Below, piece by piece: positions 1 to 10,014 of a stretch of 64,000 nt of DNA (position 1 is the first letter of the stretch; every line of letters begins with the position of its first letter). This DNA comes from Altererythrobacter xiamenensis (GTDB taxonomy: Bacteria > Pseudomonadota > Alphaproteobacteria > Sphingomonadales > Sphingomonadaceae), in contig NZ_FXWG01000003.1 of NCBI RefSeq assembly GCF_900177715.1, positions 780,155 through 844,154 of the forward strand, given 5' to 3'. The position numbers and the translations under genes were made by a program. The notes below the pieces were generated by a model. It made no database searches. It saw only the letters and a program-made list of their open reading frames with translations, and was not told the origin of the DNA.

Positions 1-206
1 AATAGCGGCGAATAGCCGGGATCGACCGCCAGGGCGGCCTCATACGCATCGATTGCAGCCTGCGTTTCCCCCGCAGACAGCGCAGCGCGCCCTTCTGCAA
101 TCAGCATTGCCGCACGCGCGCTCGGCTTCGGCGCATCGGCCAGACCGACACTCGACGTGACGGCGAGAGCGAGCGAAAGGGCGGCGGCGGCGGGCGCAAA
201 ACGCAT
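1..206 (-). CDS. TPR-type secreted protein, N-terminal part (runs off the left edge)
   Basis: Only the first 68 codons lie in the window. The ATG at 206-204 is preceded by a good ribosome binding site (GAAGGAG, about 5 bases upstream). The translation begins with a signal peptide (MRFAPAAAALSLALAVTSS, predicted cleavage near GLADA) and continues into helices of the pattern AEGRAALSAGETQAAIDAYEAAL, AVDPGYSP, which reads like a tetratricopeptide repeat. It is therefore probably an exported TPR scaffold protein. It follows the rsmB-like gene by 59 bases on the same strand and may be co-transcribed. The partner is unknown because the rest of the gene is missing. Confidence 0.75.
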   Translation of the reverse strand, partial: MRFAPAAAALSLALAVTSSVGLADAPKPSARAAMLIAEGRAALSAGETQAAIDAYEAALAVDPGYSPL

Positions 207-265
207 GAACAACTCCTTCGGGGCAGCCATTCGGTTGGATGAAGGCCTTTCCATAACGCTTAAGC

Positions 266-1447
266 CTAACAGGCTGAATGGAGCATTGCGACAAAAAACC
301 CGTCCGTGCCATCGTGGAACGGTGTCAGGCGTGTTCCCTTGCCATATTGCCGGCCTAACGGAAGCGCAGGCGCTTCGGCGCTCCATCCGGCATGCCGAGC
401 AAGGAATGCATCGATCCTCGCCGCGCCTTCCTCGTCGAGCAGGGAGCAGGTCACGAAGCCGATCCGGCCGCCCGGCTTGACCAGTTGCGCCGCGATATCG
501 AGCAGGTTGTCCTGCGTTTGCGCAAATTTCGCGAGCCGTTCGGGCGTCAGCCGCCACTTGGCCTCGGGCTTGCGCCGCCAGGTGCCGGTGCCAGAACACG
601 GCGCATCGACAAGAACGAGATCGGCGGCGCCCGCGACATCAGACAGCGCCTCGAGCTCCTTACCTGGATCGAGCAGCAACGGTTCGATCACCGCTGCACC
701 TGCTCGCTCGGCGCGCGGCGGCAAATTACCCAAGCGGCGCTTGTCGACATCGCTGGCAATGATCCGGCCTCGATTGTCCATTGCCGCTGCGAGTGCGAGC
801 GACTTCCCGCCAGCCCCCGCGCACAAATCGATGACCGTTTCGCCGGGAGACGCGCCGAGCGCCTGACAGACCAGCTGGCTACCGTGGTCCTGCACCTCGA
901 TCAGCCCATCGCGCCAGGCGGGCCATTGCTCGACCTGCGTACCGCCGTCGAACCGCAGCGCTTGCGGCGCGGCAAGCGTTTCCCCGGCTTCAGGCAGATC
1001 AACAGTCGATCGATCGGATTTGAGCGCGTTCACGCGCACATCCAGCGGAGCACGACCCATCAACGCGGCAAGCTCATCTCCTGCAATGCTTGCTGCAACC
1101 AATCGCTCGACCAGCCAATCCGGAGCGACGCCGGGCTTTGCCGCTTGTTCGCTCTTACCGATCGGCGCGGGCGCGTGGGTCGAACCATCGAACAATGCGG
1201 GCAAGCTGGCGTCCTGCTCGGCGAAAGCAAGCATCGCTGCCCGGCCGCACTGGGGCATCTCACCACAAATGCGGATCGCGGAATAGACCAGTTCGCGCAC
1301 CGCGCGCCGGTCTTTCGATCCGGCATAGCGGCGCTGCTTGAAATAGTCCGCGATGATCCTGTCGGCAGGCGCACCTTCGCGCTTCGCCGCCTCGATTACC
1401 TCGTCGAGGATCTCGATCGCAGCCTGGACCCGCGCGGCGGGCGTCAT
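266..1447 (-). CDS. RsmB-type 16S rRNA (cytosine-5) methyltransferase
   Basis: 393-residue protein of the RsmB/NOP2/SUN family, which methylates C5 of a cytosine in 16S rRNA using S-adenosylmethionine. Visible: an N-terminal NusB-like helical domain, a SAM loop VIDLCAGAGGKSLALA, the motif DAPCSGTGTWRRKPEAKW and the catalytic-cysteine motif VTCSLLDEEG. Both cysteines of the two-cysteine mechanism (PCSG and TCS) are present. It lies 18 bases downstream of guaB on the same strand, so the two are probably one transcript. The exact target base (C967 in E. coli RsmB) is assumed from the family, not shown by the sequence. Confidence 0.9.
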   Translation of the reverse strand: MTPAARVQAAIEILDEVIEAAKREGAPADRIIADYFKQRRYAGSKDRRAVRELVYSAIRICGEMPQCGRAAMLAFAEQDASLPALFDGSTHAPAPIGKSEQAAKPGVAPDWLVERLVAASIAGDELAALMGRAPLDVRVNALKSDRSTVDLPEAGETLAAPQALRFDGGTQVEQWPAWRDGLIEVQDHGSQLVCQALGASPGETVIDLCAGAGGKSLALAAAMDNRGRIIASDVDKRRLGNLPPRAERAGAAVIEPLLLDPGKELEALSDVAGAADLVLVDAPCSGTGTWRRKPEAKWRLTPERLAKFAQTQDNLLDIAAQLVKPGGRIGFVTCSLLDEEGAARIDAFLARHAGWSAEAPALPLGRQYGKGTRLTPFHDGTDGFFVAMLHSAC

Positions 1448-1465
1448 TGCCTTGCGCTCCCGATA

Positions 1466-2932
<1,467 letters not shown>

Positions 2933-3017
2933 CTAATCGCGTAAATTCTTATCTGGGGAGATTCGTGGCGGCCCATGTAACCGCACATCGTGACAATCGC
3001 CAGAGGCTAAACGCGGC

Positions 3018-4499
3018 TTATTCCCCGACGGCGGGATAACGGGCGGTATCGGCAATCCGCTTCACGAGTTCCTCGTGCAGCAGCAGGTCCTCGATCGCAC
3101 CGCCCAGCTCGACCATTTCCGCTTCATCACCCGCCTGGTGGTAGCGCGCGGCGAGATACGCGTTGAGCGTCTCCTCATTACCGAACGCGCTCGAAATCAC
3201 CACGCTGGGAACATCGCGCTGGAGCAGCGCCCAGCCATCCTGCCTCTGCAGGAATTGCTCGGCGAGGATAGGGCTGCCGAAACCGCGCCCGCTCTCGTTC
3301 ACGACCTCGCGGACAATGGTGTCGAGCGCGGTCCTGCCCTCCCCCACGAAGCCGACTGCGGTGCCGCGCGGAGCAATCGCCACTGTGTCGAAATTGAAGG
3401 CTGCGACGATATCCTCAAGCGGGACCGGCGGATTTTCGGCGAAAGCCTGCGCGCCCAGCAGTCCCCATTCTTCTGCGGTGGTCGCAAGAACATAGATATC
3501 GCGGTCATATGGACCCTGCGCGGCAAGGCGCTTGCCGAGTTCGAGCATGACGGCGAGACCGCTCGCATTATCCGCTGCGCCGTTGCACAGCCGGTCTTCG
3601 TCACCCTCGACACCGCAATTGCCGAAATGGTCCCAATGCGCGAGCAGCAGCACGGCGCCCGACTCCGGATCGGTGCCGGGCAACATGCCGATGAGGTTGG
3701 AGGATGGCACTTCGCGGCGCCGCGAGGCGGCTTCGATCACGGCCTTGGGTTGGAGCGCGACGGGAGTGAAACCGTCCTCGGATGCCTTTGTCTCGAGCTC
3801 TGACCATCGCTCCTGCCCCAAAGCCTTGGACATCGCGGCTGCGGTGGTGAAGACGCTCAATTCGTCCACGTCGAACCCGTCGAGCTGAAACCGCTCGGTG
3901 CTGCGCGCAATGCGCAGAGCCTCGACGTCTTCCTCGTCATTGACAACCGTTATGACGGCGCCGGCGCCCTTTGTGAAAAAATCGTCACGACGCGAAGCAC
4001 TTTGGCCGGGATCCGCCAACAAGACGATGACCTTGCCGCGTACCTCGGCCTCCGAAACCTCGTCACCGAGCCGCCCGACGAAGAGCATGTCCGATCCGTT
4101 GACGAGGCTACGCTGCCAATTGGTCAAGACAAGCGTGTCTTCGGTATCGAGCACAACCTCGCGCCTACCGAAACGCAACCGCGCCGAGCCGTCTTCAGGT
4201 AGAGTGCTGATCAGCGGCACAGGTGCGCGCCAGGGATTGCCCGGATCATTGGTGCCCGAAACGAAACCTGCCGCTTCGAGCTCGCGCTGGAGATAGTCGA
4301 GCGTGAGCGCCTCACCCTCGGTTCCCGGGCGGCGTCCGAGATACTCGTCGCTGGCGAGCGTGGTGATATGGCCTGCAATTGCGGTTTCGAGCGCGGCAAA
4401 CTCCGACTTGGGCACCTGCCCCGTCGGCACAGTGGCGCAAGCACTGGCGAGGAAGGCCAGTGCTGCGAGTATCAAGGATGAGCAAATGCCCTTGCGCAT
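3018..4499 (-). CDS. M28 family zinc aminopeptidase, probable lipoprotein
   Basis: 493-residue M28-type peptidase. The N-terminus is a signal sequence ending in LAFLASAC, compatible with a relaxed lipobox, so it is probably exported and lipid anchored. Metal-site motifs typical of M28 are visible: LLLAHWDHFG, NGAADNASGLAVMLELGKRLA, the acidic pair in TTAEEWGLLGAQAF, FNFDTVA and a late histidine in ARYHQAGDE. A PA-like insert probably precedes the catalytic domain. The ATG at 4499 overlaps the TGA of the upstream 3-hydroxybutyrate dehydrogenase gene (TGATG), so the two are translationally coupled. The frame stays open upstream, but that part is antisense-like noise inside the neighbour. Substrate unknown, presumably periplasmic peptides. 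Confidence 0.9.
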   Translation of the reverse strand: MRKGICSSLILAALAFLASACATVPTGQVPKSEFAALETAIAGHITTLASDEYLGRRPGTEGEALTLDYLQRELEAAGFVSGTNDPGNPWRAPVPLISTLPEDGSARLRFGRREVVLDTEDTLVLTNWQRSLVNGSDMLFVGRLGDEVSEAEVRGKVIVLLADPGQSASRRDDFFTKGAGAVITVVNDEEDVEALRIARSTERFQLDGFDVDELSVFTTAAAMSKALGQERWSELETKASEDGFTPVALQPKAVIEAASRRREVPSSNLIGMLPGTDPESGAVLLLAHWDHFGNCGVEGDEDRLCNGAADNASGLAVMLELGKRLAAQGPYDRDIYVLATTAEEWGLLGAQAFAENPPVPLEDIVAAFNFDTVAIAPRGTAVGFVGEGRTALDTIVREVVNESGRGFGSPILAEQFLQRQDGWALLQRDVPSVVISSAFGNEETLNAYLAARYHQAGDEAEMVELGGAIEDLLLHEELVKRIADTARYPAVGE

Positions 4500-5254
4500 C
4501 AATGCGTCGTCCAGCCCCCGTCGATGCTCCAGTTCGCACCCGTCACATTGCCCGCTTCCTCGCGGCACAGGAACACGGCGAGCGCTCCGATTTCGGCGGG
4601 CTGCACGAACTTCTTGCTCGGCGTGGTGGCGAGCAGCACATCGTTGATTACCTCGTCGCGCGTCATGCCGCGCGCCTTCATCGTATCGGGGATCTGCCCC
4701 TCGATCAGCGGAGTCCAGACATAGCCGGGGCTGATGCAATTGGCGGTAATACCCGCCTGCGCCACTTCAAGCGCAACCGTCTTGGTAAAACCGACGATGC
4801 CGTGCTTGGAGGCATTGTAGGCGCTCTTGAATGGCGAGGCGACCTTCGAGTGGGCGCTGGCGGTATTGATGATCCGCCCCCACCCCTTCTCCTTCATAGC
4901 GGGCAGGGCGAGCCGAGTAGTGTGGAAGGCCGCGGTCAGGTTGAGCCCGATGATCGCGTCCCATTTCTCGACCGGAAACTCATCGACCGGCGAGACATGC
5001 TGCATCCCGGCATTGTTGACGAGAATGTCGAACGGCCCGTGCTCTGCCATCATCGTCTCGATCTCGCCCACGTCGAGCAAATTGGCCGCCGAATGCTGTG
5101 CCGACATCTCTTCGCAAAGCTTGGCGATCTCGGTCTCGTCTCCGAACCCGTTGAGTACGACATCCGCCCCCTCGGCATGAAGCGCACGCGCAACCGCGAG
5201 GCCGATGCCCGAAGTAGAACCGGTCACAAGCGCACGCTTACCTTTGAGGAACAT
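4499..5254 (-). CDS. 3-hydroxybutyrate dehydrogenase (SDR family)
   Basis: 251-residue short-chain dehydrogenase with the cofactor motif TGSTSGIG, NNAG at the end of strand 4, catalytic Ser (NTASAHSKV) and YNASK, and the tail ANWSIDGGWTTH. The stretches NLLDVGEIETMM, PGYVWTPLIEGQIPDTMKARG and FVQPAEIGALAVFLC are characteristic of D-3-hydroxybutyrate dehydrogenase, which interconverts 3-hydroxybutyrate and acetoacetate with NAD. This fits the PHA synthase and depolymerase genes about 34 kb away: the enzyme would feed monomers released from PHB into central metabolism. The downstream M28 peptidase gene overlaps by one base. Confidence 0.88.
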   Translation of the reverse strand: MFLKGKRALVTGSTSGIGLAVARALHAEGADVVLNGFGDETEIAKLCEEMSAQHSAANLLDVGEIETMMAEHGPFDILVNNAGMQHVSPVDEFPVEKWDAIIGLNLTAAFHTTRLALPAMKEKGWGRIINTASAHSKVASPFKSAYNASKHGIVGFTKTVALEVAQAGITANCISPGYVWTPLIEGQIPDTMKARGMTRDEVINDVLLATTPSKKFVQPAEIGALAVFLCREEAGNVTGANWSIDGGWTTH

Positions 5255-5364
5255 TCGAAACTCCAGCCTGTTTTATTGAAAGTCCGCAGGAAAGCCTTTG
5301 CCTTCGCATTCGCTGCTGTCCAGAGTTAAAGCGTAACACGCCCAATTTCGAGGGGGGACCCGAA

Positions 5365-6225
5365 GTGCGATTGAATCCATTCAATACCGACAAGATCCGT
5401 GTGCGTTCCGGCGGCGGCGGAGGCGGAATGCGCCGCGCGGGAGGTGTCGGTTGCGGAACCCTCGTCATTGCGCTGATCGGCGCGGTCGTCTTCGGGCTCG
5501 ATCCGATGCAGACCATCGGCGTGGTCGAAGGCGTTCAGCAGAGCGCGCCGAGCCAACCTAGAGCCGATGTCAGCGAGCAGGAACTGTGCACGAGCGGCCC
5601 CTACGCGACCGAAGCCTGCAACGCGCTCACTTCTCTCAACGAGACGTGGGCGCCCGAATTCCAGCGCGCCGGTATCGAATTTCAGGATCCGCTACTGACT
5701 TTCTACAGCGGCGGTGTGACGACCGAGGGGTGTGGCAGCGCTAGTTCGGCGGCCGGACCATTCTACTGTCCTGCGGACAGCGGAATCTACATCGACACCA
5801 ATTTCTATGACGTGATGGCCCGCCAGCTGGGCGCCAGCGGCGATTTCGCGCGCTATTACGTGATGGCGCATGAATACGGCCACCATATCCAGAACCTGAC
5901 CGGGCTCGCCGCGCAGGTGCGCAGCGTCCAGCAGCAGAACCCGCGTCAGGCCAACCAGCTGCAAGTGCGGATGGAACTGCAGGCCGATTGCTATGCCGGC
6001 GTTTGGGCGGGCAAGAACCGCAATCTGATCGAACCGGGCGACATGCAGGAAGGGCTGCGCGCCGCCAGCGCGATCGGAGACGATACACTGCAACGCAACT
6101 CGACCGGACGCGTAAATCCGGAAAGCTTCACCCATGGAACAAGTGCCCAACGCGTCGAAGCGCTGCGATTGGGCCTGGAGAGTGCAGATGACACGCAGTG
6201 TGACCGCTATTTCGACTTCAACTAA
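5365..6225 (+). CDS. YpfJ/KPN_02809-type neutral zinc metallopeptidase
   Basis: 286-residue membrane-anchored protein of the putative neutral zinc metallopeptidase family. A short glycine-rich basic N-terminus (RSGGGGGGMRR) precedes one membrane segment (CGTLVIALIGAVVFGL). The rest is outside the cytoplasm and carries the zinc motif in VMAHEYGHHIQNL (HExxH) and a downstream acidic region MELQADCYAGVWA. The start is a GTG at 5365 preceded by AGGGGGGA. The 3' end overlaps the next gene by 38 bases. The substrate of this family is not established. Family assignment is confident; the function beyond 'metallopeptidase' is not. Confidence 0.9.
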   Translation: MRLNPFNTDKIRVRSGGGGGGMRRAGGVGCGTLVIALIGAVVFGLDPMQTIGVVEGVQQSAPSQPRADVSEQELCTSGPYATEACNALTSLNETWAPEFQRAGIEFQDPLLTFYSGGVTTEGCGSASSAAGPFYCPADSGIYIDTNFYDVMARQLGASGDFARYYVMAHEYGHHIQNLTGLAAQVRSVQQQNPRQANQLQVRMELQADCYAGVWAGKNRNLIEPGDMQEGLRAASAIGDDTLQRNSTGRVNPESFTHGTSAQRVEALRLGLESADDTQCDRYFDFN

Positions 6226-6802
6226 GTCGGTCCTCGCCGCGGCCCTGCTGCTGATCTCGGGCGCGGCTGCGGCACAGGATGACGATGAGAACGTCCGCGA
6301 CCGCGAGCCCGACATGGGCGATGTCGCGACCACGCCGATTTCGGATCTCAACATCGCCAAGGACGATATTCCCGAAGTGCTGCTGACCGCCGCGAGGGGG
6401 CCCTATGCTCCCGCGAATGCGCCAGGCTGCGATGGCATCGAAAAGGCAATAGCCGATCTCGATCGCGTGCTCGGCCCCGATTACGATCTGGAAGACCATG
6501 AAGGCGACCGGTTGAGCGAAGGGCGCATCGCCCAGAGCATCGTAGGGTCCTTCATCCCCTTCCGCAGCATAATCCGCGAAGTTTCGGGAGCCGCCGATCA
6601 TCAGCGCGATTTCCAGGCCGCAATCATGGCCGGGATGGTGCGCCGTGCCTTCCTGAAGGGGCTCGGCCAGGCCAGCGGTTGCCCCTACCCCGCCCGCCCT
6701 GCCTTCACCCGCATCGCAATCGATGAGGAGACCGTGATCGAGCTGGAAGAGCCGGAAGACGACAAGGCCGGAAAGCAAGAGCCCGAAGCGACCAAAGGTT
6801 AG
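6188..6802 (+). CDS. secreted hypothetical protein
   Basis: 204-residue protein that I cannot assign to a named family. The ATG at 6188 lies inside the end of the metallopeptidase gene (38-base overlap), suggesting coupled translation. The N-terminus is a clear signal peptide (KSVLAAALLLISGAAAAQ), followed by an acidic segment (DDDENVRDREPDMGD) and a soluble domain with two cysteines (APGCDGIEKAIADLDRVLGPDYD and SGCPYPARPAF) that could form a periplasmic disulfide. The C-terminus is charged (EEPEDDKAGKQEPEATKG). The gene pair suggests an envelope role together with the metallopeptidase, but that is inference only. Confidence 0.75.
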   Translation: MTRSVTAISTSTKSVLAAALLLISGAAAAQDDDENVRDREPDMGDVATTPISDLNIAKDDIPEVLLTAARGPYAPANAPGCDGIEKAIADLDRVLGPDYDLEDHEGDRLSEGRIAQSIVGSFIPFRSIIREVSGAADHQRDFQAAIMAGMVRRAFLKGLGQASGCPYPARPAFTRIAIDEETVIELEEPEDDKAGKQEPEATKG

Positions 6803-6816
6803 TCGCCCCGGGCTCT
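6778..6816. terminator. possible hairpin between convergent genes
   Basis: Outer arms AGAGCCCG (6778-6785) and CGGGCTCT (6809-6816) pair, and inner arms GCGAC (6788-6792) and GTCGC (6802-6806) extend the stem. It sits at the end of the secreted hypothetical gene and spans its stop codon, facing the end of creD. No T-run follows, so it is only a candidate transcription end for the convergent pair. Confidence 0.3.
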
Positions 6817-6843
6817 CCCAAGCCGGTCAATTCGAGCGGAGGC

Positions 6844-8262
6844 TCAGCTTGCGGCGTAGCCTTCCGCCTCGGCCTCCTCGCGCCGGTTGACGCTAGACCA
6901 GTCGATCTTGCGCGTCGCGTACATCACGGCTGCCAGCGCAACGAAAAGCAGGATCGATCCGATCACCAGGGACCAAGCCTCGAGGTTGAGCAGGACGTAG
7001 AGCAATGCATATAGTCCGACCAGCAATCCGCCGATCACCTGCGCACGCTTCCAGCTGCCCAGCACGGCAGCACTGTAGCTCGTCAGCAGCCCGATGATCG
7101 CGGCGCTGGCGACTAGATAGGCCAGCACGAAGCCGATCATCTCGGCAAAGGCAAGCAGCATCACGAAGAACAGCACCAGACCCGCGCCGGTCAGCAGGTA
7201 TTCCGCCGCCGCGACCCTTGCCCCGCCTACCACGTCAAACATCAGGAAGGCGAGAAAGGTGAAGCCGATGAAGAGGAAGCCGTATTTTACCGCGCGATCG
7301 ACCCGGCTGTAGAGATCGACCGGATCGACCAGACGGATGGTCGCCGCCATGCTTTGCGGCGCTGCACCGCGCTCAGCAACTGCCTCAGGGTAAATCATCG
7401 GCGCTCCGTCCTCCTCGATGAAGGGCGCGCGTGGATCTTCTTCCATGACCATGGCCTGCCCCAATGCGAGGTTGGAGATCGACCATTTCGCCTCGAAACC
7501 GTCGCCCCCGATCGTGCGGTCATCGTCACCGGGCAGGAAGCTTCCGGCAAAGCTGGGGTGCGGCCAGCTCGAACTTGCGGTCCATTGCGTATCCTTGCCG
7601 CGCGGGACGAGGCTGAACGAGCGGCTGCCACGAAGGGTGTAGGACCATTGTACGGCAACAGGCTCAGCCGCCGACCAATCGTAGAATGCGTGGACGCCGG
7701 CACCGCCACTCGCAGCGACGCCATTGCCGGGTTTCAATGCCAGCGCCTCTCCGCCAACCGCCAGCCTGGCGTCGGTCTGCAGGCCGCGCGGGTCCGACAT
7801 GCCGAGGCGGATTTCCGCTTCGTCGAGCAACAGTTGATCGCGTTCGACACCGAAGCGCGCCAGATCGTCGGGCAGGCTGAACTCGGCAGAACCCGTGAGC
7901 CCGACCGAATAGATCACCGACTTGTAGATCGCGCGTTCCTTCACGTCGGGATCGATCTTCGTATCGACCTGCTGGCGTTCGGGAGAAAGATAGAGCTCGT
8001 CGCGCACCCTGACTGTACGCGTCACCGTGCGACCGTCGACGACCTCACTCGTCACGCGCTCGTCATTATAAGGGATAACGAGCACGGGACCGGAGACGAC
8101 TTGCGGCCCGGCCCAGCCTGCAGCAATCGAGTCCTGCGCCACTCTGGCCTGGTGCTGGCGATCACTGACGAGACCGTAGACCATCAGCAGCGGTATAATG
8201 AGGGCCGCGCCGACCAGCGCGGCAAACAGCAATTTCATTCCGGGGGAACGTTCGCGCGCCAT
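6844..8262 (-). CDS. creD: CreD-like inner membrane protein
   Basis: 472-residue CreD family protein. One N-terminal membrane helix (LLFAALVGAALIIPLLMVYGLVSDR) is followed by a large periplasmic domain with the family stretch GPVLVIPYNDE and SLVPRGKDTQWTASSSWPHPSF..FLP, then five or so C-terminal helices (FLFIGFTFLAFLMFDV, AAAEYLLTGAGLVLFFVML and so on). The ATG has a strong AGGAGG site. CreD belongs to the CreBC regulon in enterobacteria and is linked to beta-lactam response in Aeromonas and Stenotrophomonas. Here it lies directly downstream of the blaI-blaR1-like pair on the same strand, with a terminator between. Biochemical role unknown. Confidence 0.9.
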   Translation of the reverse strand: MARERSPGMKLLFAALVGAALIIPLLMVYGLVSDRQHQARVAQDSIAAGWAGPQVVSGPVLVIPYNDERVTSEVVDGRTVTRTVRVRDELYLSPERQQVDTKIDPDVKERAIYKSVIYSVGLTGSAEFSLPDDLARFGVERDQLLLDEAEIRLGMSDPRGLQTDARLAVGGEALALKPGNGVAASGGAGVHAFYDWSAAEPVAVQWSYTLRGSRSFSLVPRGKDTQWTASSSWPHPSFAGSFLPGDDDRTIGGDGFEAKWSISNLALGQAMVMEEDPRAPFIEEDGAPMIYPEAVAERGAAPQSMAATIRLVDPVDLYSRVDRAVKYGFLFIGFTFLAFLMFDVVGGARVAAAEYLLTGAGLVLFFVMLLAFAEMIGFVLAYLVASAAIIGLLTSYSAAVLGSWKRAQVIGGLLVGLYALLYVLLNLEAWSLVIGSILLFVALAAVMYATRKIDWSSVNRREEAEAEGYAAS

Positions 8263-8351
8263 GTCATCCTCCTATCGGCTGCGATGAAGCGTTGCCTATG
8301 GGCGACGAAATGAATTGCCTATGAACCTGCCGCTTGCTTGCTTCTCGCGAG

Positions 8352-8383
8352 AAAAAGGGCGCGGACCTCAACGATCCGCGCCC
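8352..8383 (-). terminator. intrinsic terminator after the blaR1-like gene
   Basis: Read on the minus strand, GGGCGCGGA (8375-8383) pairs with TCCGCGCCC (8357-8365) around a 9-base loop and is followed by TTTTTC (8351-8356). This is a textbook intrinsic terminator between the blaR1-like gene and creD. Confidence 0.8.
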
Positions 8384-8424
8384 CTTAGGTTCCCGTTTGC
8401 TGCAGGGGAACTGCTTGTCCGGGC

Positions 8425-10014
8425 TTAGCCCTGCTTCTTGTTCCAGTTGGCGATCTGCTCGTCGAGCGCCCGGAGAACTTCCGCCTTCATGTCGGCAGTC
8501 ATCTCGCTGTCCTTGGCGATGGCCTTGCGTGCTTCCTTCAGGCCGGTGAGCGCATTGGCCATGATCTCGCTGGTGCACAGCATCACGGTCTTGTGACCCT
8601 TGTCGTCGATGAACTCGCCGCCCTTGCCGTTCTTGCACTCCATGTTGATCGAGGTCACACCATGCTCGCCATTCCGGACTTCGAGAAGTGCGACGCGCGC
8701 TTCTTCCATCGCTTCCTTGATCTCCATGTCAGCTTCGGCAAGCTCCTGGCGAAGTTCTCGGCGAAGCTCTGCACGCTCTTCCGCCGTCATCTTGTGGTCA
8801 CCGTCCTTGATGACGACCTTGTGCCGCTTGTGGATTTCCTTGCGCTTGCCGTCCTTGTCGACGATCACTTCGCGCACTTCCCAATTGTCGACGTCTTTAT
8901 CGACATCGACATCCGCATCGGCGCTCGACTGGAATGCTATGGGCGCTAGCGGTGGCAGCGGCGCATCGGGAGCAGCGGGCGGAACCGGCGGTGCGGGCGG
9001 CACCGGAGCATTGGGGGCAGCGGGTGCGGCAGGTGGTGCCGGCGGTGCAGGCATCGCATCGCTGGCAGCGTAGCTGATCGAGGCGGTAAGCGGCAGGGCG
9101 ACGAGCGCGGCCGCCATCAGGCCGCGGCCGGCAAGGCGCCGACGCGCAGAAAGATCGTTCATATTGAGGCTCCTCAAGCGTTGGATTATCGATTTATCCC
9201 CCAACACCGGACAGGCCATGGGCGCGGCGAGCGCTGCATCGGGTCCGGCTGCGAAACTGGCAATGACTGTGGCATAGGTCGCGCGGGTCGCGGCCCCGCG
9301 CCCTTCAACGACGCGCGCGTCGCAGGCGGCCTCCTGGTCGCGCCGCAGCGCAAGCCAGCCAAGCCGGCCGAGCGGATTGAACCAGTGCATTGCGAAGAGC
9401 GGCTGCGCGAGGAAGTTGACGAGCAGGTCATGCCCCTCGTGGTGGGCCAGCTCGTGCGCCAGCGCGAGATCGCGCGCCTCGCGGTCGTGATGTGCGAGAA
9501 ACCCCTTCGGCAGCGCGATGACCTTGTCGCTCACTCCGAACGCAAGCGGTGAGTTGGTCGCGGGCGTTTCGATAAAGCGGACCTTGCCCTGCCGCCCCAC
9601 TTCGCGCCCATTCGCGAGCATTTCGGCGCGCATCCGCGCATATCCGTTGAGCCGCGAATAAAGGAATATGGCTGCACCGATCAGCCATGCTCCGACCGCA
9701 ATTTCGGTCAGCGGTAGTGAGGCGAACCAGCTTTCGGAAGCAGTGGCGACCGGCTCGGCGCCCAGCGTCAGGACGAATTGCTCTCCCTCGCTGGCGCTGG
9801 CGGCTGCAAGCGGCGTGGCAGGCAAAGCGTCCTGCGTCGGTGCCATCCATGCCGGCAGCTCGATCGGCGGCAGGACGACCCGCAGGATGGGCAGGAGCCA
9901 CAGTGAATAGGCGACTTGCGGGCCAAACCAGCGCGCCACCGGGCGACGCAGGACGAGGACGAGCGCGATCAGCGCGGCGGTCCAGACGATCGTATCAAGC
10001 AGCCAGTCCATCAT
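8425..10014 (-). CDS. BlaR1/MecR1-like M56 membrane metallopeptidase without a penicillin-sensor domain
   Basis: 529 residues. The N-terminal half has membrane helices (residues about 3-22, 36-50, 104-120) and the M56 zinc motif HELAHHEGHD (HExxH at about 187-191), as in BlaR1/MecR1, where the protease relays the signal that inactivates BlaI. After a further helix (near 300-315, GRGLMAAALVALPLTASISYAAS) comes an Ala/Pro-rich linker (PAPPAPPAAPAAPNAPVPPA) and a highly charged helical C-terminus (VDKDGKRKEIHKRHKVV, AEERAELRRELRQEL) ending in a cysteine-bearing domain. The class-D-like sensor domain of classical BlaR1 is absent. The ATG overlaps the blaI stop (ATGA), so the two are coupled. Confidence 0.88.
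   Translation of the reverse strand: MMDWLLDTIVWTAALIALVLVLRRPVARWFGPQVAYSLWLLPILRVVLPPIELPAWMAPTQDALPATPLAAASASEGEQFVLTLGAEPVATASESWFASLPLTEIAVGAWLIGAAIFLYSRLNGYARMRAEMLANGREVGRQGKVRFIETPATNSPLAFGVSDKVIALPKGFLAHHDREARDLALAHELAHHEGHDLLVNFLAQPLFAMHWFNPLGRLGWLALRRDQEAACDARVVEGRGAATRATYATVIASFAAGPDAALAAPMACPVLGDKSIIQRLRSLNMNDLSARRRLAGRGLMAAALVALPLTASISYAASDAMPAPPAPPAAPAAPNAPVPPAPPVPPAAPDAPLPPLAPIAFQSSADADVDVDKDVDNWEVREVIVDKDGKRKEIHKRHKVVIKDGDHKMTAEERAELRRELRQELAEADMEIKEAMEEARVALLEVRNGEHGVTSINMECKNGKGGEFIDDKGHKTVMLCTSEIMANALTGLKEARKAIAKDSEMTADMKAEVLRALDEQIANWNKKQG

Noticed and set aside
8365..8395. GGAAC-N15-CGTT on the minus strand upstream of creD
   Set aside because: The spacer is one base too short for EcfG, and the CGTT is in the loop of the blaR1 terminator hairpin, so it is probably chance.
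8940..9060. GGC/GCC-rich tract read as a possible tandem repeat
   Set aside because: It encodes the Ala/Pro linker of the BlaR1-like protein and is explained by low-complexity coding.
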